Source: an uncultured Candidatus Saccharibacteria bacterium (GTDB lineage Bacteria > Patescibacteriota > Saccharimonadia > Saccharimonadales > Saccharimonadaceae). From it: a stretch of DNA of 13,666 nt. The notes beneath the pieces were generated by a model that saw only the letters and a program-made list of their open reading frames with translations, did not search any database and was not told where the DNA came from. Positions 6,294 to 13,391 of this stretch are shown in pieces. Every line of letters starts with the position of its first letter. Position 1 is the stretch's first letter. The stretch lies in NCBI GenBank assembly GCA_937976315.1, contig CALJRR010000026.1, forward strand, positions 1 to 13,666. Direction: 5' to 3'. The position numbers were made by a program, and so were the translations under genes.

Positions 6294-7920
6294 TCTTATT
6301 TGGCGCCACGATTCCCAAAATAGCCAATCCAGCCTTAAGAATATCGGCATAAATTGCCACGATTCCTACACGATGCGCCTCTTTGTCGCTACCAATAACC
6401 TGATTTTTCTCGTAATATCGATTAAATTCTTGTGCCAATTCAAACAAATACGTACAGATGTGATGAGGCTCCAAACTCTCCTTAGCACGATCAACCACGT
6501 CCACGTACTCACTCAACTTTCTGACCAGCATCTTATCCTCGTCAAACAACTCTGTCGGAAAGGCAATTTCTTTATCGGATTTAGCTAAAATACCTCGCGC
6601 TCGAGCGTGAGCGTATTGCAGGTAGCTTCCCGTGTTTCCCGTCAAACTTACCGCGTCATTAATATCAAATATGACGTCGCCGCCGATCTTCACTTTCAAG
6701 AATTGATAACGAAGCGCGCCAGCAATCACGTCGTCGGTTGGCTCGCCGCCAGCATTTTTAATCGCCTTCTTAAACTCGTCAAACAGCCAACCAATTGTAA
6801 CAACCTCACCCGTTCGCGAACTCATCTTTCCAGTTGTCAATTTGACCAAGCCAGTCGCGTAATTGAACAATTTTCCTTTCAAAGCCGGAATCGACAATTC
6901 ACTAGCCGCAATCACGCCACGGAAGTATGCCGCTTGCTCCTCGCCGTTTACTGTAATTGACAAGTCCAAATTCGGATAATCTTTATACTTCAACTGAATC
7001 AATCCCATATCATGCGCCCCATAAAGACCATTGCCGTGAGATCCAATAAACACGTTGTCGAACGCGCCGTATTTACTGCCCTTAAAAACATACGCACCGT
7101 CAGATTTGGTGAACACCTCTGGAGTTTTCTCTTTAATCAGAGATTTGCCCAATTCTTCAGTTTCGCTCTCAACGTAACGTCGCTCAATCGGCACGTTTCC
7201 AAGTCGCCCAACATTAGAGTCAATTTCATCAAAACTCCAACTTTTACAGATTTCGTAAACTTGTTTATATAGCGGATCATCCAGGACGAATGATTGCTTA
7301 GCTAGTTCATCAATTTCTGCCTTTGCCTCTGGAGATTCTTTCGCCGCACGCGCACCTTCAACGTACATGCGACTCATAAATTCATTTCGCTTATCGGCTG
7401 GGATTTCGTTCAATTTATTCACATCGCCGTCAATCTCACGCAAAATCGCCCACATACTTTTACCAACATGCGTTCCGACATCACCGTGATAACTCACTCG
7501 ATGTACAATTGCACCATCCACTGCCAACAAATTAGCCATCGTATCCGCCAAAATCGCATTCAAAGCATGTCCGATATGCATAGCCTTAAATGGATTCGGA
7601 CAATTGGTTTCAATTACAACCGTCTGACCGGCGCGCTTCGTCGTTGGCTCTTTTTTCAAAGAATTTAGAACGGATTGATCGCTCAGTTTTACATTGATAA
7701 AACCTGGACCAGCAACACTTACTTCGCTAAAATCTTCTTCCTTGCGCAGATTTTCAGCAATCATCTCCGCAATTTCACGCGGATTCTTCCCTAACGGCTT
7801 AGCCAATTGCAACGCCACATTTGTAGCAAAGTCACCAAACTTCGGATCAGGACGCGTTAATTGTACCGATATATCCTGATCAAAAAGTTGCTTCACTACT
7901 TGAAAAATAATCTGTTCCAT
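6289..7920 (-). CDS. argS: Arginyl-tRNA synthetase
   Basis: A 543-residue class I synthetase that charges tRNA-Arg. The N-terminal Add-1 domain spans about 1-95 (FGDFATNVALQLAKPLGKNP, AGPGFINVKL). The Rossmann core has ETNCPNPFKAMHIGHALNA with HIGH at 115-118. A KMSKS-equivalent GKMSSRTGEVV follows late in the catalytic domain, then the anticodon-binding DALR domain with TGSYLQYAHARARGIL and the ending ILGIVAPNKI. Length is typical. The ATG at 7920 has TATACT at 7933-7928, seven bases upstream, and no Shine-Dalgarno sequence, so a leaderless message is likely. The next gene downstream is mscL. Confidence 0.96.
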   Translation of the reverse strand: MEQIIFQVVKQLFDQDISVQLTRPDPKFGDFATNVALQLAKPLGKNPREIAEMIAENLRKEEDFSEVSVAGPGFINVKLSDQSVLNSLKKEPTTKRAGQTVVIETNCPNPFKAMHIGHALNAILADTMANLLAVDGAIVHRVSYHGDVGTHVGKSMWAILREIDGDVNKLNEIPADKRNEFMSRMYVEGARAAKESPEAKAEIDELAKQSFVLDDPLYKQVYEICKSWSFDEIDSNVGRLGNVPIERRYVESETEELGKSLIKEKTPEVFTKSDGAYVFKGSKYGAFDNVFIGSHGNGLYGAHDMGLIQLKYKDYPNLDLSITVNGEEQAAYFRGVIAASELSIPALKGKLFNYATGLVKLTTGKMSSRTGEVVTIGWLFDEFKKAIKNAGGEPTDDVIAGALRYQFLKVKIGGDVIFDINDAVSLTGNTGSYLQYAHARARGILAKSDKEIAFPTELFDEDKMLVRKLSEYVDVVDRAKESLEPHHICTYLFELAQEFNRYYEKNQVIGSDKEAHRVGIVAIYADILKAGLAILGIVAPNKI

Positions 7921-7927
7921 ACTGTCT

Positions 7928-7933
7928 AGTATA
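7928..7933 (-). promoter_or_regulatory. argS -10 box (leaderless)
   Basis: TATACT on the minus strand, directly preceded by TTG, ends seven bases before the argS ATG. No clear -35 is visible. Confidence 0.45.
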
Positions 7934-7965
7934 CAACAGAGGTGGACTATTATCTAGCTAAATCC

Positions 7966-8124
7966 CTACGCAGTTTCGTCAAGCTCTTCCAGTTCCAGAC
8001 TTAATTTCGTCGCCGAACTTGGACTAGACCCTTTCACGTGTTGCAATACATATGTCAACGCCGACATATCATCTCGGCTCAATACGCCTTCGGTAAGTCC
8101 GTGAATATCTTTTTCTTCAGCCAT
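7966..8124 (-). CDS. Small acidic protein of unknown function (52 residues)
   Basis: An ORF from ATG 8124-8122 to TAG at 7968-7966, starting MAEEKDIHGLTEGVLSRDD and ending LELEELDETA. It is acidic, has no cysteine, signal peptide or membrane segment, and a possible helix around residues 18-31. I do not recognise it. Support for translation comes from an AAGGA Shine-Dalgarno sequence at 8130-8134, five bases upstream, and a near-consensus promoter at 8161-8189 that points only at this ORF. It sits between argS and the acyltransferase pair, on the same strand. A small regulator, chaperone-like factor or ribosomally made peptide are all open. Confidence 0.6.
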   Translation of the reverse strand: MAEEKDIHGLTEGVLSRDDMSALTYVLQHVKGSSPSSATKLSLELEELDETA

Positions 8125-8160
8125 TTTATTCCTTTTTGTTTTAATTTTTTATACAGTAAA

Positions 8161-8189
8161 ATGATATCACATTATTTTTGATTTGTCAA
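8161..8189 (-). promoter_or_regulatory. Strong promoter for the small 8124 ORF
   Basis: On the minus strand: perfect TTGACA (8189-8184), 17-base spacer, TATCAT (8166-8161) preceded by TGA (extended -10). This is among the closest matches to the sigma-70 consensus in the window. It gives a leader of about 30 bases that carries a Shine-Dalgarno sequence, unlike the leaderless promoters elsewhere. Confidence 0.65.
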
Positions 8190-8210
8190 TAACTAGAACC
8201 TTGCGACCAC

Positions 8211-9221
8211 TTAATTGGCTTTATTTTTGTCTGATCGACGCTTATATTCTTCTGCTATAACACTACCTATTTCGCTATCTTTTAAGTATTCCTTGCATGA
8301 TAACAATAGGCGCTCAGAAGCATCAGAACCTTCCATTTCTAATGCTTTTCTATATGAATTACTAAACGCCGCAAACATACCACCCTCATCTTCCATGACC
8401 CTAATGGTAAGTTTCTTGTCCTCTGACGATACGTAAACAAATATCAAGTCTGCGCCAGATTTCAATGCCGTATGAATCGCTGCCGACCCCATTTCACTGC
8501 GAGGCTTTGAACCTACTGAGTCATCCGCTGAATATCCAGCCAAAACCAAAGACCCACCATCCTCAACAAATTTAACCGCTTCTTTGTAATGGTCTGTTGA
8601 AAAGTGAACCGGTTTTTTACTCTTTTTATCTACCCATTCATATGGCACACCAAAAAAGTTTTTAGCGCCAAACGCAAGATACTGTACAGCCTCTAAGTTG
8701 ATTCCGCCAACGCCCTTCTTAATCCAATCTCTATTAGTCGACGCTACGCCAATATTTATTTTGTTCAACAAAGACGCTAAGTAGCTAGCCGTAGGAACAT
8801 CCTCTCCATTGAAATGCGTTGGCGCTATAACACTTCCCTTGCCTTCTTCTTTAGCCTTTTTGGCGGCTTCAATTAAGATATCTTCGCCAATTATTTCAAC
8901 TTCCTTTTTGCCATGCATTAAGCCCATCAGCAGCTTAAGTCCAGAGGAAAGTCGAACGTCTGTTTCTGGCAGTCCCAGCTCTTCTCCAGCTGCCTCAAGT
9001 TTTTCTACCGCCGAATTGTTAGTTAGTCCAAAAGGTTTGCTGTGCTTTTCTCGTCTACCACGCACCCATTTCTTAAGAGGATCAAGCGCAACCTGCAGAG
9101 AAAAACCCTCTCTCTGTGGCTCAGTTTCTTTTACGTCAATATCAGACTCTTGATAGAAAACTTCATCGAACAATTTTTGTTCTTCTGGGGTTGGAGTAAA
9201 TTTATCTATTCCTGCAGTCAT
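8211..9221 (-). CDS. LPLAT/PlsC-like acyltransferase paralogue, second of a tandem pair
   Basis: A 336-residue soluble-looking protein. APTHFNGED at 134-141 contains an HX4D motif (H136, D141), the catalytic signature of glycerolipid acyltransferases. It shares with its upstream neighbour an ordered set of blocks: VASTN (159-163), NFFGVPY (188-194), a glycine-rich turn GYSADDS (229-235), and a GADLIFVYV strand. The position of the family's EGTR block is altered (GYSADDSVGSKPRSEMG), so acyl-acceptor binding may differ or the enzyme may be atypical. Residues 1-110 are charged and specific to this copy. AAGGAG at 9233-9238 precedes the ATG, and the gap to the upstream gene is 18 bases, so the two form one operon. 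Likely role: acyl transfer to a lipid at the inner membrane face; substrate unknown. Confidence 0.65.
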   Translation of the reverse strand: MTAGIDKFTPTPEEQKLFDEVFYQESDIDVKETEPQREGFSLQVALDPLKKWVRGRREKHSKPFGLTNNSAVEKLEAAGEELGLPETDVRLSSGLKLLMGLMHGKKEVEIIGEDILIEAAKKAKEEGKGSVIAPTHFNGEDVPTASYLASLLNKINIGVASTNRDWIKKGVGGINLEAVQYLAFGAKNFFGVPYEWVDKKSKKPVHFSTDHYKEAVKFVEDGGSLVLAGYSADDSVGSKPRSEMGSAAIHTALKSGADLIFVYVSSEDKKLTIRVMEDEGGMFAAFSNSYRKALEMEGSDASERLLLSCKEYLKDSEIGSVIAEEYKRRSDKNKAN

Positions 9222-9239
9222 TTTAACTATCTCTCCTTA

Positions 9240-10145
9240 TTACGCAGCCAATACCAGATCATATTTATCACGCATATACCCCAATATCGCCTCCCCACCA
9301 AACGCCTCCAATATGCGACACTGCTCTTCACGAGCCGCCTTTGAGTAAGACGCTTCACGCGAAACATTGGCATAAGCTTCAACTTCATCAGGACTAGGCT
9401 TAATAGTCTCACCAAATACCACTCGCACAACTTTTTTACCCAAAAGCCACTTTAGATGTATCGCATTGTCATTGAGTTGATTAGGATTTCTCTTCTGACC
9501 CTCAACCTGCATAAGTACAGGAATTATAGTAGCACCCGTCGCCAGGCTTAGATGAGGAGCTAATTTACCCGCCTTTTCTGGCAGTTCACCGTCATTTTTT
9601 ATCCCAATATTGCTCATCGGGTTATGTGCTGCAGTAATAACAGAAAGTCCACTATCTGTTATTTTTTCTTGCAGACCTAAGTAATCGTCACCATTAAACG
9701 GCAACGCGTACTTATTATCAATAGCATCTTTTTCCACAGACGGATCTCTTACATACGGAACCTGAAAAAAGTTATCCATCCCAACAAGTTTATATGGTAT
9801 CCTCTGATGCCAAAGACCCATATTAGTGGAGGCTACTGTCACGCCTATATGTCTAAACTCAGAAACTACGCTAGCAACAGTCGAAACATCAACGTCTGTT
9901 AGGTGACTCGTAGCAAATATAACACCCTTGTTTTCCTCGGTTTTCTTAGTTGCCTTAAAAAGATTATCAGCCCCCTCAACGACAACATCCCCCACATTAC
10001 CAAAAAGCAAATCAGTAACCAATTCAAGAGGAACGCGCAGTCTTCTTGGGCTCGGATCATACAGACCTTCAGATGCGCCCTTTTTAGCGCACTGTTTAAT
10101 CTCTTTTATAGCCTCAGATCCTGAAAAAGTCTCAATTTTTTTCAC
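9240..10145 (-). CDS. LPLAT/PlsC-like acyltransferase paralogue, first of a tandem pair
   Basis: A 301-residue protein with HX4D in FATSHLTDVDVST (H81, D86). VASTN (104-108), NFFQVPY (125-131) and AHNPMSN (173-179) match blocks in the downstream paralogue in the same order. LATGATIIPVLMQ resembles the strand after the EGTR block in PlsC-type enzymes, where EGTR itself is not conserved. No membrane helix is evident. The start is GTG at 10145 beneath a TTGACA/TATAAT promoter (10156-10185) that overlaps the pyrG 3' end, so this pair can be expressed independently of the nucleotide operon. An acyltransferase acting on scavenged or host-derived lipids would fit a CPR lifestyle, but that is inference. 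Confidence 0.68.
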   Translation of the reverse strand: MKKIETFSGSEAIKEIKQCAKKGASEGLYDPSPRRLRVPLELVTDLLFGNVGDVVVEGADNLFKATKKTEENKGVIFATSHLTDVDVSTVASVVSEFRHIGVTVASTNMGLWHQRIPYKLVGMDNFFQVPYVRDPSVEKDAIDNKYALPFNGDDYLGLQEKITDSGLSVITAAHNPMSNIGIKNDGELPEKAGKLAPHLSLATGATIIPVLMQVEGQKRNPNQLNDNAIHLKWLLGKKVVRVVFGETIKPSPDEVEAYANVSREASYSKAAREEQCRILEAFGGEAILGYMRDKYDLVLAA

Positions 10146-10155
10146 GATACCCTTA

Positions 10156-10185
10156 ATTATACAATATAAAGCCCTATTTTGTCAA
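10156..10185 (-). promoter_or_regulatory. Consensus promoter for the acyltransferase pair
   Basis: TTGACA (10185-10180), 18-base spacer and TATAAT (10161-10156) are both perfect hexamers on the minus strand. The -35 lies in the last codons of pyrG. The start of transcription should be only a few bases from the GTG at 10145, giving a very short leader. AAGGG lies four bases before the GTG and is probably too close to the mRNA end to act as a normal ribosome site. Confidence 0.75.
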
Positions 10186-11757
10186 TATAGATCTAATCAA
10201 ACCAAAGAACAACGGATGCGAACGAAACGGTCGTGACTTAAATTCTGGATGTGCTTGCGTTGCGACAAAATATCGATGGTCTGGCGCCTCAACAAATTCT
10301 ACTAACTTACCATCTGGTGAAGCTCCAGAGATAATCAAGCCTCCTCGTTCAATTTCTTGAACAAACTTTTGATTCACTTCATATCGATGACGATGGCGTT
10401 CAACTACTTCAGCTGCATTGTATGTCTTGGAAATAACGGAGCCTGGCTTTAGGTTAGCTACATAATCCCCAAGACGCATAGTCCCTCCTGTAGACTCTTT
10501 ACCTTGCTGCCCATCCATAATATACACTACGTTGTTATCAGAATCAGCGCCGAATTCTTCGCTATTAGCGTTTGCCAAACCTCCCAAACGTGCCGCAGCA
10601 ATAACTGCCACCTGCATTCCCAAACAAATACCCAAATATGGTTTATCTTTCATTAAGCAATACTTTGCAGCAGCAATCTTACCTTCTACACCACGAGATC
10701 CAAATCCCCCCGGAACAACAATAGCATCAACACCGTCAAAATCTGCTTCATTTGCAGTCTCAGCATTAATCCATTTTATAGATATCTCACTTTTGTTTGC
10801 CCAAGCCGCAGACTTAAGTGCCTCTGTTACAGATAAATATGTGTCAGAATTGTCTATATATTTAGCAACCAAACCTACCGTAACACGCTTAGCATACTCT
10901 GACGTATCTCGCTTAGCTAAATGTTGCCAACGTCGTAAATCTGGCTCAACTGAATTATTAGTAAATTCGCCAAGTAGCTTACCTAAGTCGCGATACACCG
11001 TTAGTGGAACTTCATATACAGTATCGACATTCGGCATCATTACAATTCCTTCGCTGCGAATACCAGATGAAATAGAAATTTTCTCACCAATACTACGCGG
11101 CGGTTTATCGTAACCTTCCGTACGAACTGCCACGACATCGGGCATAATTCCAAAACCACGCAAATCAGCCAAGGCGTTTTGAGCGGGTTTTGTCTTATAT
11201 TCATGTGACGCCTCTAAAAACGGCACATACACAACATGAACAAATAGACAATTTTCGCGACCAACATCTAAGGCGAATCCTCGAATAGCCTCAATAAAGC
11301 TAAGTCCTTCATAGTCACCGACCGTGCCGCCGATCTCTACGATATGAACATCACCTTCGGCAGCCAAATGGATAGCTTTCTTAATAGAATTGGTTAGGTG
11401 AGGGACCATTTGTACTGTTTGACCGCCAAATTTACCGGCTCTCTCGTCCGCAATCAAATCACGCAATAATCGGCCGGATAATGTTGCATTTTTTTGCGTT
11501 AATTCCAAATCCAAAAAACGCTCATAATGGCCCAAATCTAAGTCAGTTTCAGCACCGTCTTTTGTCACAAAACATTCGCCATGCTCTTTTGGATTCAATA
11601 ATCCAGCATCAACGTTCAAATATGGATCACATTTTTGGACCGAAACAGAAACGCCCTTAGCTTGAAGGACAGCGCCAATACTAGCAGCAGTAATCCCCTT
11701 GCCTACACCAGACAATACACCACCCGTAACAAATATATATTTGCGCGGTGACGACAT
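10174..11757 (-). CDS. pyrG: CTP synthase (glutamine-hydrolysing)
   Basis: A 527-residue enzyme converting UTP to CTP with ATP and glutamine ammonia. The synthase domain starts KYIFVTGGVLSGVGKGITAA (P-loop) with DPYLNVDAG and the IGGTVGDYEG segment. The linker leads to a class I glutamine amidotransferase domain with GGFGSRG, the nucleophile in GICLGMQ (C378 from this start) and AHPEF (H503, E505). Both active sites look complete. The start is placed at ATG 11757, one base after the stop of the preceding small ORF. A GTG at 11775 in frame would add six residues and overlap that ORF. Its position at the end of an nrdAB operon ties CTP supply to dNTP production. Confidence 0.95.
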   Translation of the reverse strand: MSSPRKYIFVTGGVLSGVGKGITAASIGAVLQAKGVSVSVQKCDPYLNVDAGLLNPKEHGECFVTKDGAETDLDLGHYERFLDLELTQKNATLSGRLLRDLIADERAGKFGGQTVQMVPHLTNSIKKAIHLAAEGDVHIVEIGGTVGDYEGLSFIEAIRGFALDVGRENCLFVHVVYVPFLEASHEYKTKPAQNALADLRGFGIMPDVVAVRTEGYDKPPRSIGEKISISSGIRSEGIVMMPNVDTVYEVPLTVYRDLGKLLGEFTNNSVEPDLRRWQHLAKRDTSEYAKRVTVGLVAKYIDNSDTYLSVTEALKSAAWANKSEISIKWINAETANEADFDGVDAIVVPGGFGSRGVEGKIAAAKYCLMKDKPYLGICLGMQVAVIAAARLGGLANANSEEFGADSDNNVVYIMDGQQGKESTGGTMRLGDYVANLKPGSVISKTYNAAEVVERHRHRYEVNQKFVQEIERGGLIISGASPDGKLVEFVEAPDHRYFVATQAHPEFKSRPFRSHPLFFGLIRSILTK

Positions 11758-11758
11758 A

Positions 11759-11932
11759 TTATTCGCAACCGTCACAAATAGTCAAACTTGCTGGGTCAAC
11801 TGGTGCCGCAACAGTGCCGTTCGACTTTGCTTGATCGTCAGCCGCTTCCTGCGCCGCTTTAAGAGCTGCGTCAATGGCACTCAATTTTTCTTCCAAAGTC
11901 ATGTCATCAGTAATAATCTGATTTGCGTTCAT
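11759..11932 (-). CDS. 57-residue CxxC-ended peptide, candidate detached NrdA redox tail
   Basis: An ORF MNANQIITDDMTLEEKLSAI to ...DPASLTICDGCE, ending in TAA one base before pyrG. Residues 11-36 form a probable acidic amphipathic helix (TLEEKLSAIDAALKAAQEAA). Residues 37-48 are flexible (Ala, Pro, Gly, Ser), and the last six residues hold a CxxC pair (C53, C56). Many class I ribonucleotide reductase large subunits end in a flexible linker plus a similar Asp-Pro...Cys-x-x-Cys-x motif, which re-reduces the active site. The NrdA encoded upstream in this operon lacks it. Start 11932 is chosen over ATG 11938 because AGGGG (11942-11946) lies nine bases from it. That this peptide supplies the tail in trans is my inference; a free redox peptide or metal-binding peptide is the alternative. 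Confidence 0.7.
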   Translation of the reverse strand: MNANQIITDDMTLEEKLSAIDAALKAAQEAADDQAKSNGTVAAPVDPASLTICDGCE

Positions 11933-11941
11933 TTTCATTTT

Positions 11942-11946
11942 CCCCT
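11942..11946 (-). promoter_or_regulatory. Ribosome binding site deciding the 57-residue ORF start
   Basis: AGGGG on the minus strand lies nine bases before ATG 11932 and only three before ATG 11938, favouring the inner start. It also supports the ORF being translated. Confidence 0.5.
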
Positions 11947-11989
11947 ATATTTAGTAGTTACTTAACTAATTTTACGCTAGATATAGTGC

Positions 11990-12385
11990 TTATGCAATAA
12001 AATGCAACCAATTGCCCGTTGTAGTTTTTTCATCAAGTTCGCCAATTGACGCAACGTATATTTGCGGATTTTGACAACGTGGCATAAAATCAGCCAGCTT
12101 CTCTTTATAAGCCGCCATTGCCGCCTCTTTCTCAGATTCTGGGAGTTCAGTCACGTTAGTTTTTAAGAAAATTGCTCGCTTTTTATCATCCCAAACCACA
12201 AATTCCGCCTTACCGTTTCGAAACGCATTTTCTGAATGACGCGCAGTCGGCTCTGATATCCAAATTATAGAATTACCAAAACGTGCAAAATGCAGCGGCG
12301 TCACCAGAGGTGTCCTATCTACATTTACCGTTGCCAACGCACCAACTTCGACTGTATCTAATATTTCTTTCGCTAATTCATTCAT
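11990..12385 (-). CDS. Pyridoxamine 5'-phosphate oxidase-fold (split-barrel) protein
   Basis: A 131-residue protein of the FMN-binding split-barrel superfamily. ALATVNVDRTPLVTPLHF near the N-terminus, IIWISEPTARHSENA in the middle and AEFVVWDDKKRAIFLKT are the usual strand pattern of small PNPOx-like proteins. It is too short and too diverged to call PdxH, so oxidation of pyridoxamine phosphate should not be assumed; flavin binding is plausible. An in-frame ATG at 12400 overlaps the nrdB stop (TAATG), but GGGAG at 12394-12398 lies eight bases before ATG 12385, so the shorter form is preferred. It lies between nrdB and the CxxC peptide in the nucleotide operon, where a flavin protein could have a redox role, which is speculation. 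Confidence 0.78.
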   Translation of the reverse strand: MNELAKEILDTVEVGALATVNVDRTPLVTPLHFARFGNSIIWISEPTARHSENAFRNGKAEFVVWDDKKRAIFLKTNVTELPESEKEAAMAAYKEKLADFMPRCQNPQIYVASIGELDEKTTTGNWLHFIA

Positions 12386-12393
12386 ATCATCAA

Positions 12394-12398
12394 CTCCC
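12394..12398 (-). promoter_or_regulatory. Ribosome binding site deciding the PNPOx-like start
   Basis: GGGAG on the minus strand lies eight bases upstream of ATG 12385 and inside the alternative longer ORF that begins at 12400. Confidence 0.45.
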
Positions 12399-12399
12399 A

Positions 12400-13377
12400 T
12401 TACTTCGTGGTATTAACTTCGTAACTAGTGTTTGTGCTTTCAAAGAAATTCACCAATTCCAGCGTATCATTAGCGGCCGCCATCCATTTGGCTGGATTTG
12501 GCACGTTATATTCAGGCTCAAAACCTAGCTCTTGCAAGCGTCGATCGGTCATGTGCATAACATACTGGTTAACATAATCAGCATTCAATCCCAAAATCCC
12601 CTTTGGCAACATATCCTTATTGTAAGCCTTCTCAAGTTCTACCGCTTGCAAAATCAAGTTACGAATTTCTTCTGCGAATTCCTGTGTTTGCAATTCTGGA
12701 TTCTCGTCCAAAATTGTCAAAAGCAAATTGATGCCAAACGTCAAGTGAAGATTTTCGTCGCGAGTAATCCAGTCCAGCAGTGAGCCAACATTGCGCAACA
12801 AATTACGCTGACGGAAACTCATACCAACCATAAAGCCTGAATAGAACCAAATTCCCTCCAGCACGATGTTATACGCCACCAAAGACCTAACAAAGTCCTT
12901 CTTACCTTCCAGCGAATAAATATCCAAATTCGGATCAAGCATCACGTCCAAATGCTTATTCTGGAAGTCAGCCTTGTCAGCCAATGATTTCTTACCAAAT
13001 CCCGCAGCATAAATTTCCTCGCGATCAAACGGAAATGTCTCAATAATGTATTCAAATGTCATGAAATGATTGGCTTCTTCCCACATCTGTTTTGACAAAT
13101 ACAGTTGAGCTTCCGCCGCGTTCACATATGGATAAATACCGAACGCCAATGATTTATTGATCAATAACTCGTTTGGATTCAAATAGCTAATAACCGTTTT
13201 CAATGCGTGCTTTTCATCATCTGACAATTTTTCAAAATCCGCCAAATCTTGGACTAATTGAACTTCGTTTGGAAACCACGTGTTAGCCACTGCTTGATTA
13301 TAAAGATCATACGCCCAAGGGTAACGAATTGGGTGAAGTGACAATCCATCGCGTAATCCTGAACCTAAAATTCCCAT
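12400..13377 (-). CDS. nrdB: Ribonucleotide reductase small subunit, class Ic-like (no radical tyrosine)
   Basis: A 325-residue R2 protein that generates the oxidant used by NrdA to make dNDPs. Metal ligands can be placed: E70 (PNELLINKS), E101 and H104 (WEEANHF), E174 (VLEGIWFY), E208 and H211 (RDENLHL). The residue four after H104 is F108, where class Ia/Ib proteins have the radical Tyr (E. coli Y122). Together with Glu rather than Asp as first ligand, this matches the class Ic pattern known from Chlamydia trachomatis (F127, Mn/Fe cofactor). The C-terminus NFFESTNTSYEV keeps the tyrosine (Y319) used in radical transfer to R1. A strong AGGAGG (13386-13391) lies eight bases before the ATG, 14 bases after the nrdA stop. 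Class Ic chemistry is inferred from residues only. Confidence 0.93.
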   Translation of the reverse strand: MGILGSGLRDGLSLHPIRYPWAYDLYNQAVANTWFPNEVQLVQDLADFEKLSDDEKHALKTVISYLNPNELLINKSLAFGIYPYVNAAEAQLYLSKQMWEEANHFMTFEYIIETFPFDREEIYAAGFGKKSLADKADFQNKHLDVMLDPNLDIYSLEGKKDFVRSLVAYNIVLEGIWFYSGFMVGMSFRQRNLLRNVGSLLDWITRDENLHLTFGINLLLTILDENPELQTQEFAEEIRNLILQAVELEKAYNKDMLPKGILGLNADYVNQYVMHMTDRRLQELGFEPEYNVPNPAKWMAAANDTLELVNFFESTNTSYEVNTTK

Positions 13378-13385
13378 CTTAATTT

Positions 13386-13391
13386 CCTCCT
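13386..13391 (-). promoter_or_regulatory. Strong Shine-Dalgarno of nrdB
   Basis: A perfect AGGAGG, eight bases from the nrdB ATG, immediately follows the nrdA stop codon. It is the best ribosome site in the window and suggests high NrdB output independent of read-through from nrdA. Confidence 0.8.

Noticed and set aside
8190..8210. Terminator after the acyltransferase pair
   Set aside because: No stem plus T-run is present before the next promoter.
10532..11113. A 193-codon plus-strand ORF opposite pyrG
   Set aside because: It lies wholly antisense to conserved CTP synthase sequence, has no promoter or ribosome site, and its protein is low-complexity and unlike any family.
11758..11775. GTG start of pyrG at 11775, adding six residues
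   Set aside because: It would overlap the CxxC ORF, and CTP synthases usually begin a few residues before KYIFVTGG, as with ATG 11757.
11950..11969. AT-rich inverted repeat after the PNPOx-like gene
   Set aside because: The stem is about five base pairs with a two-base loop and has no following U-tract, so it is not a credible terminator.
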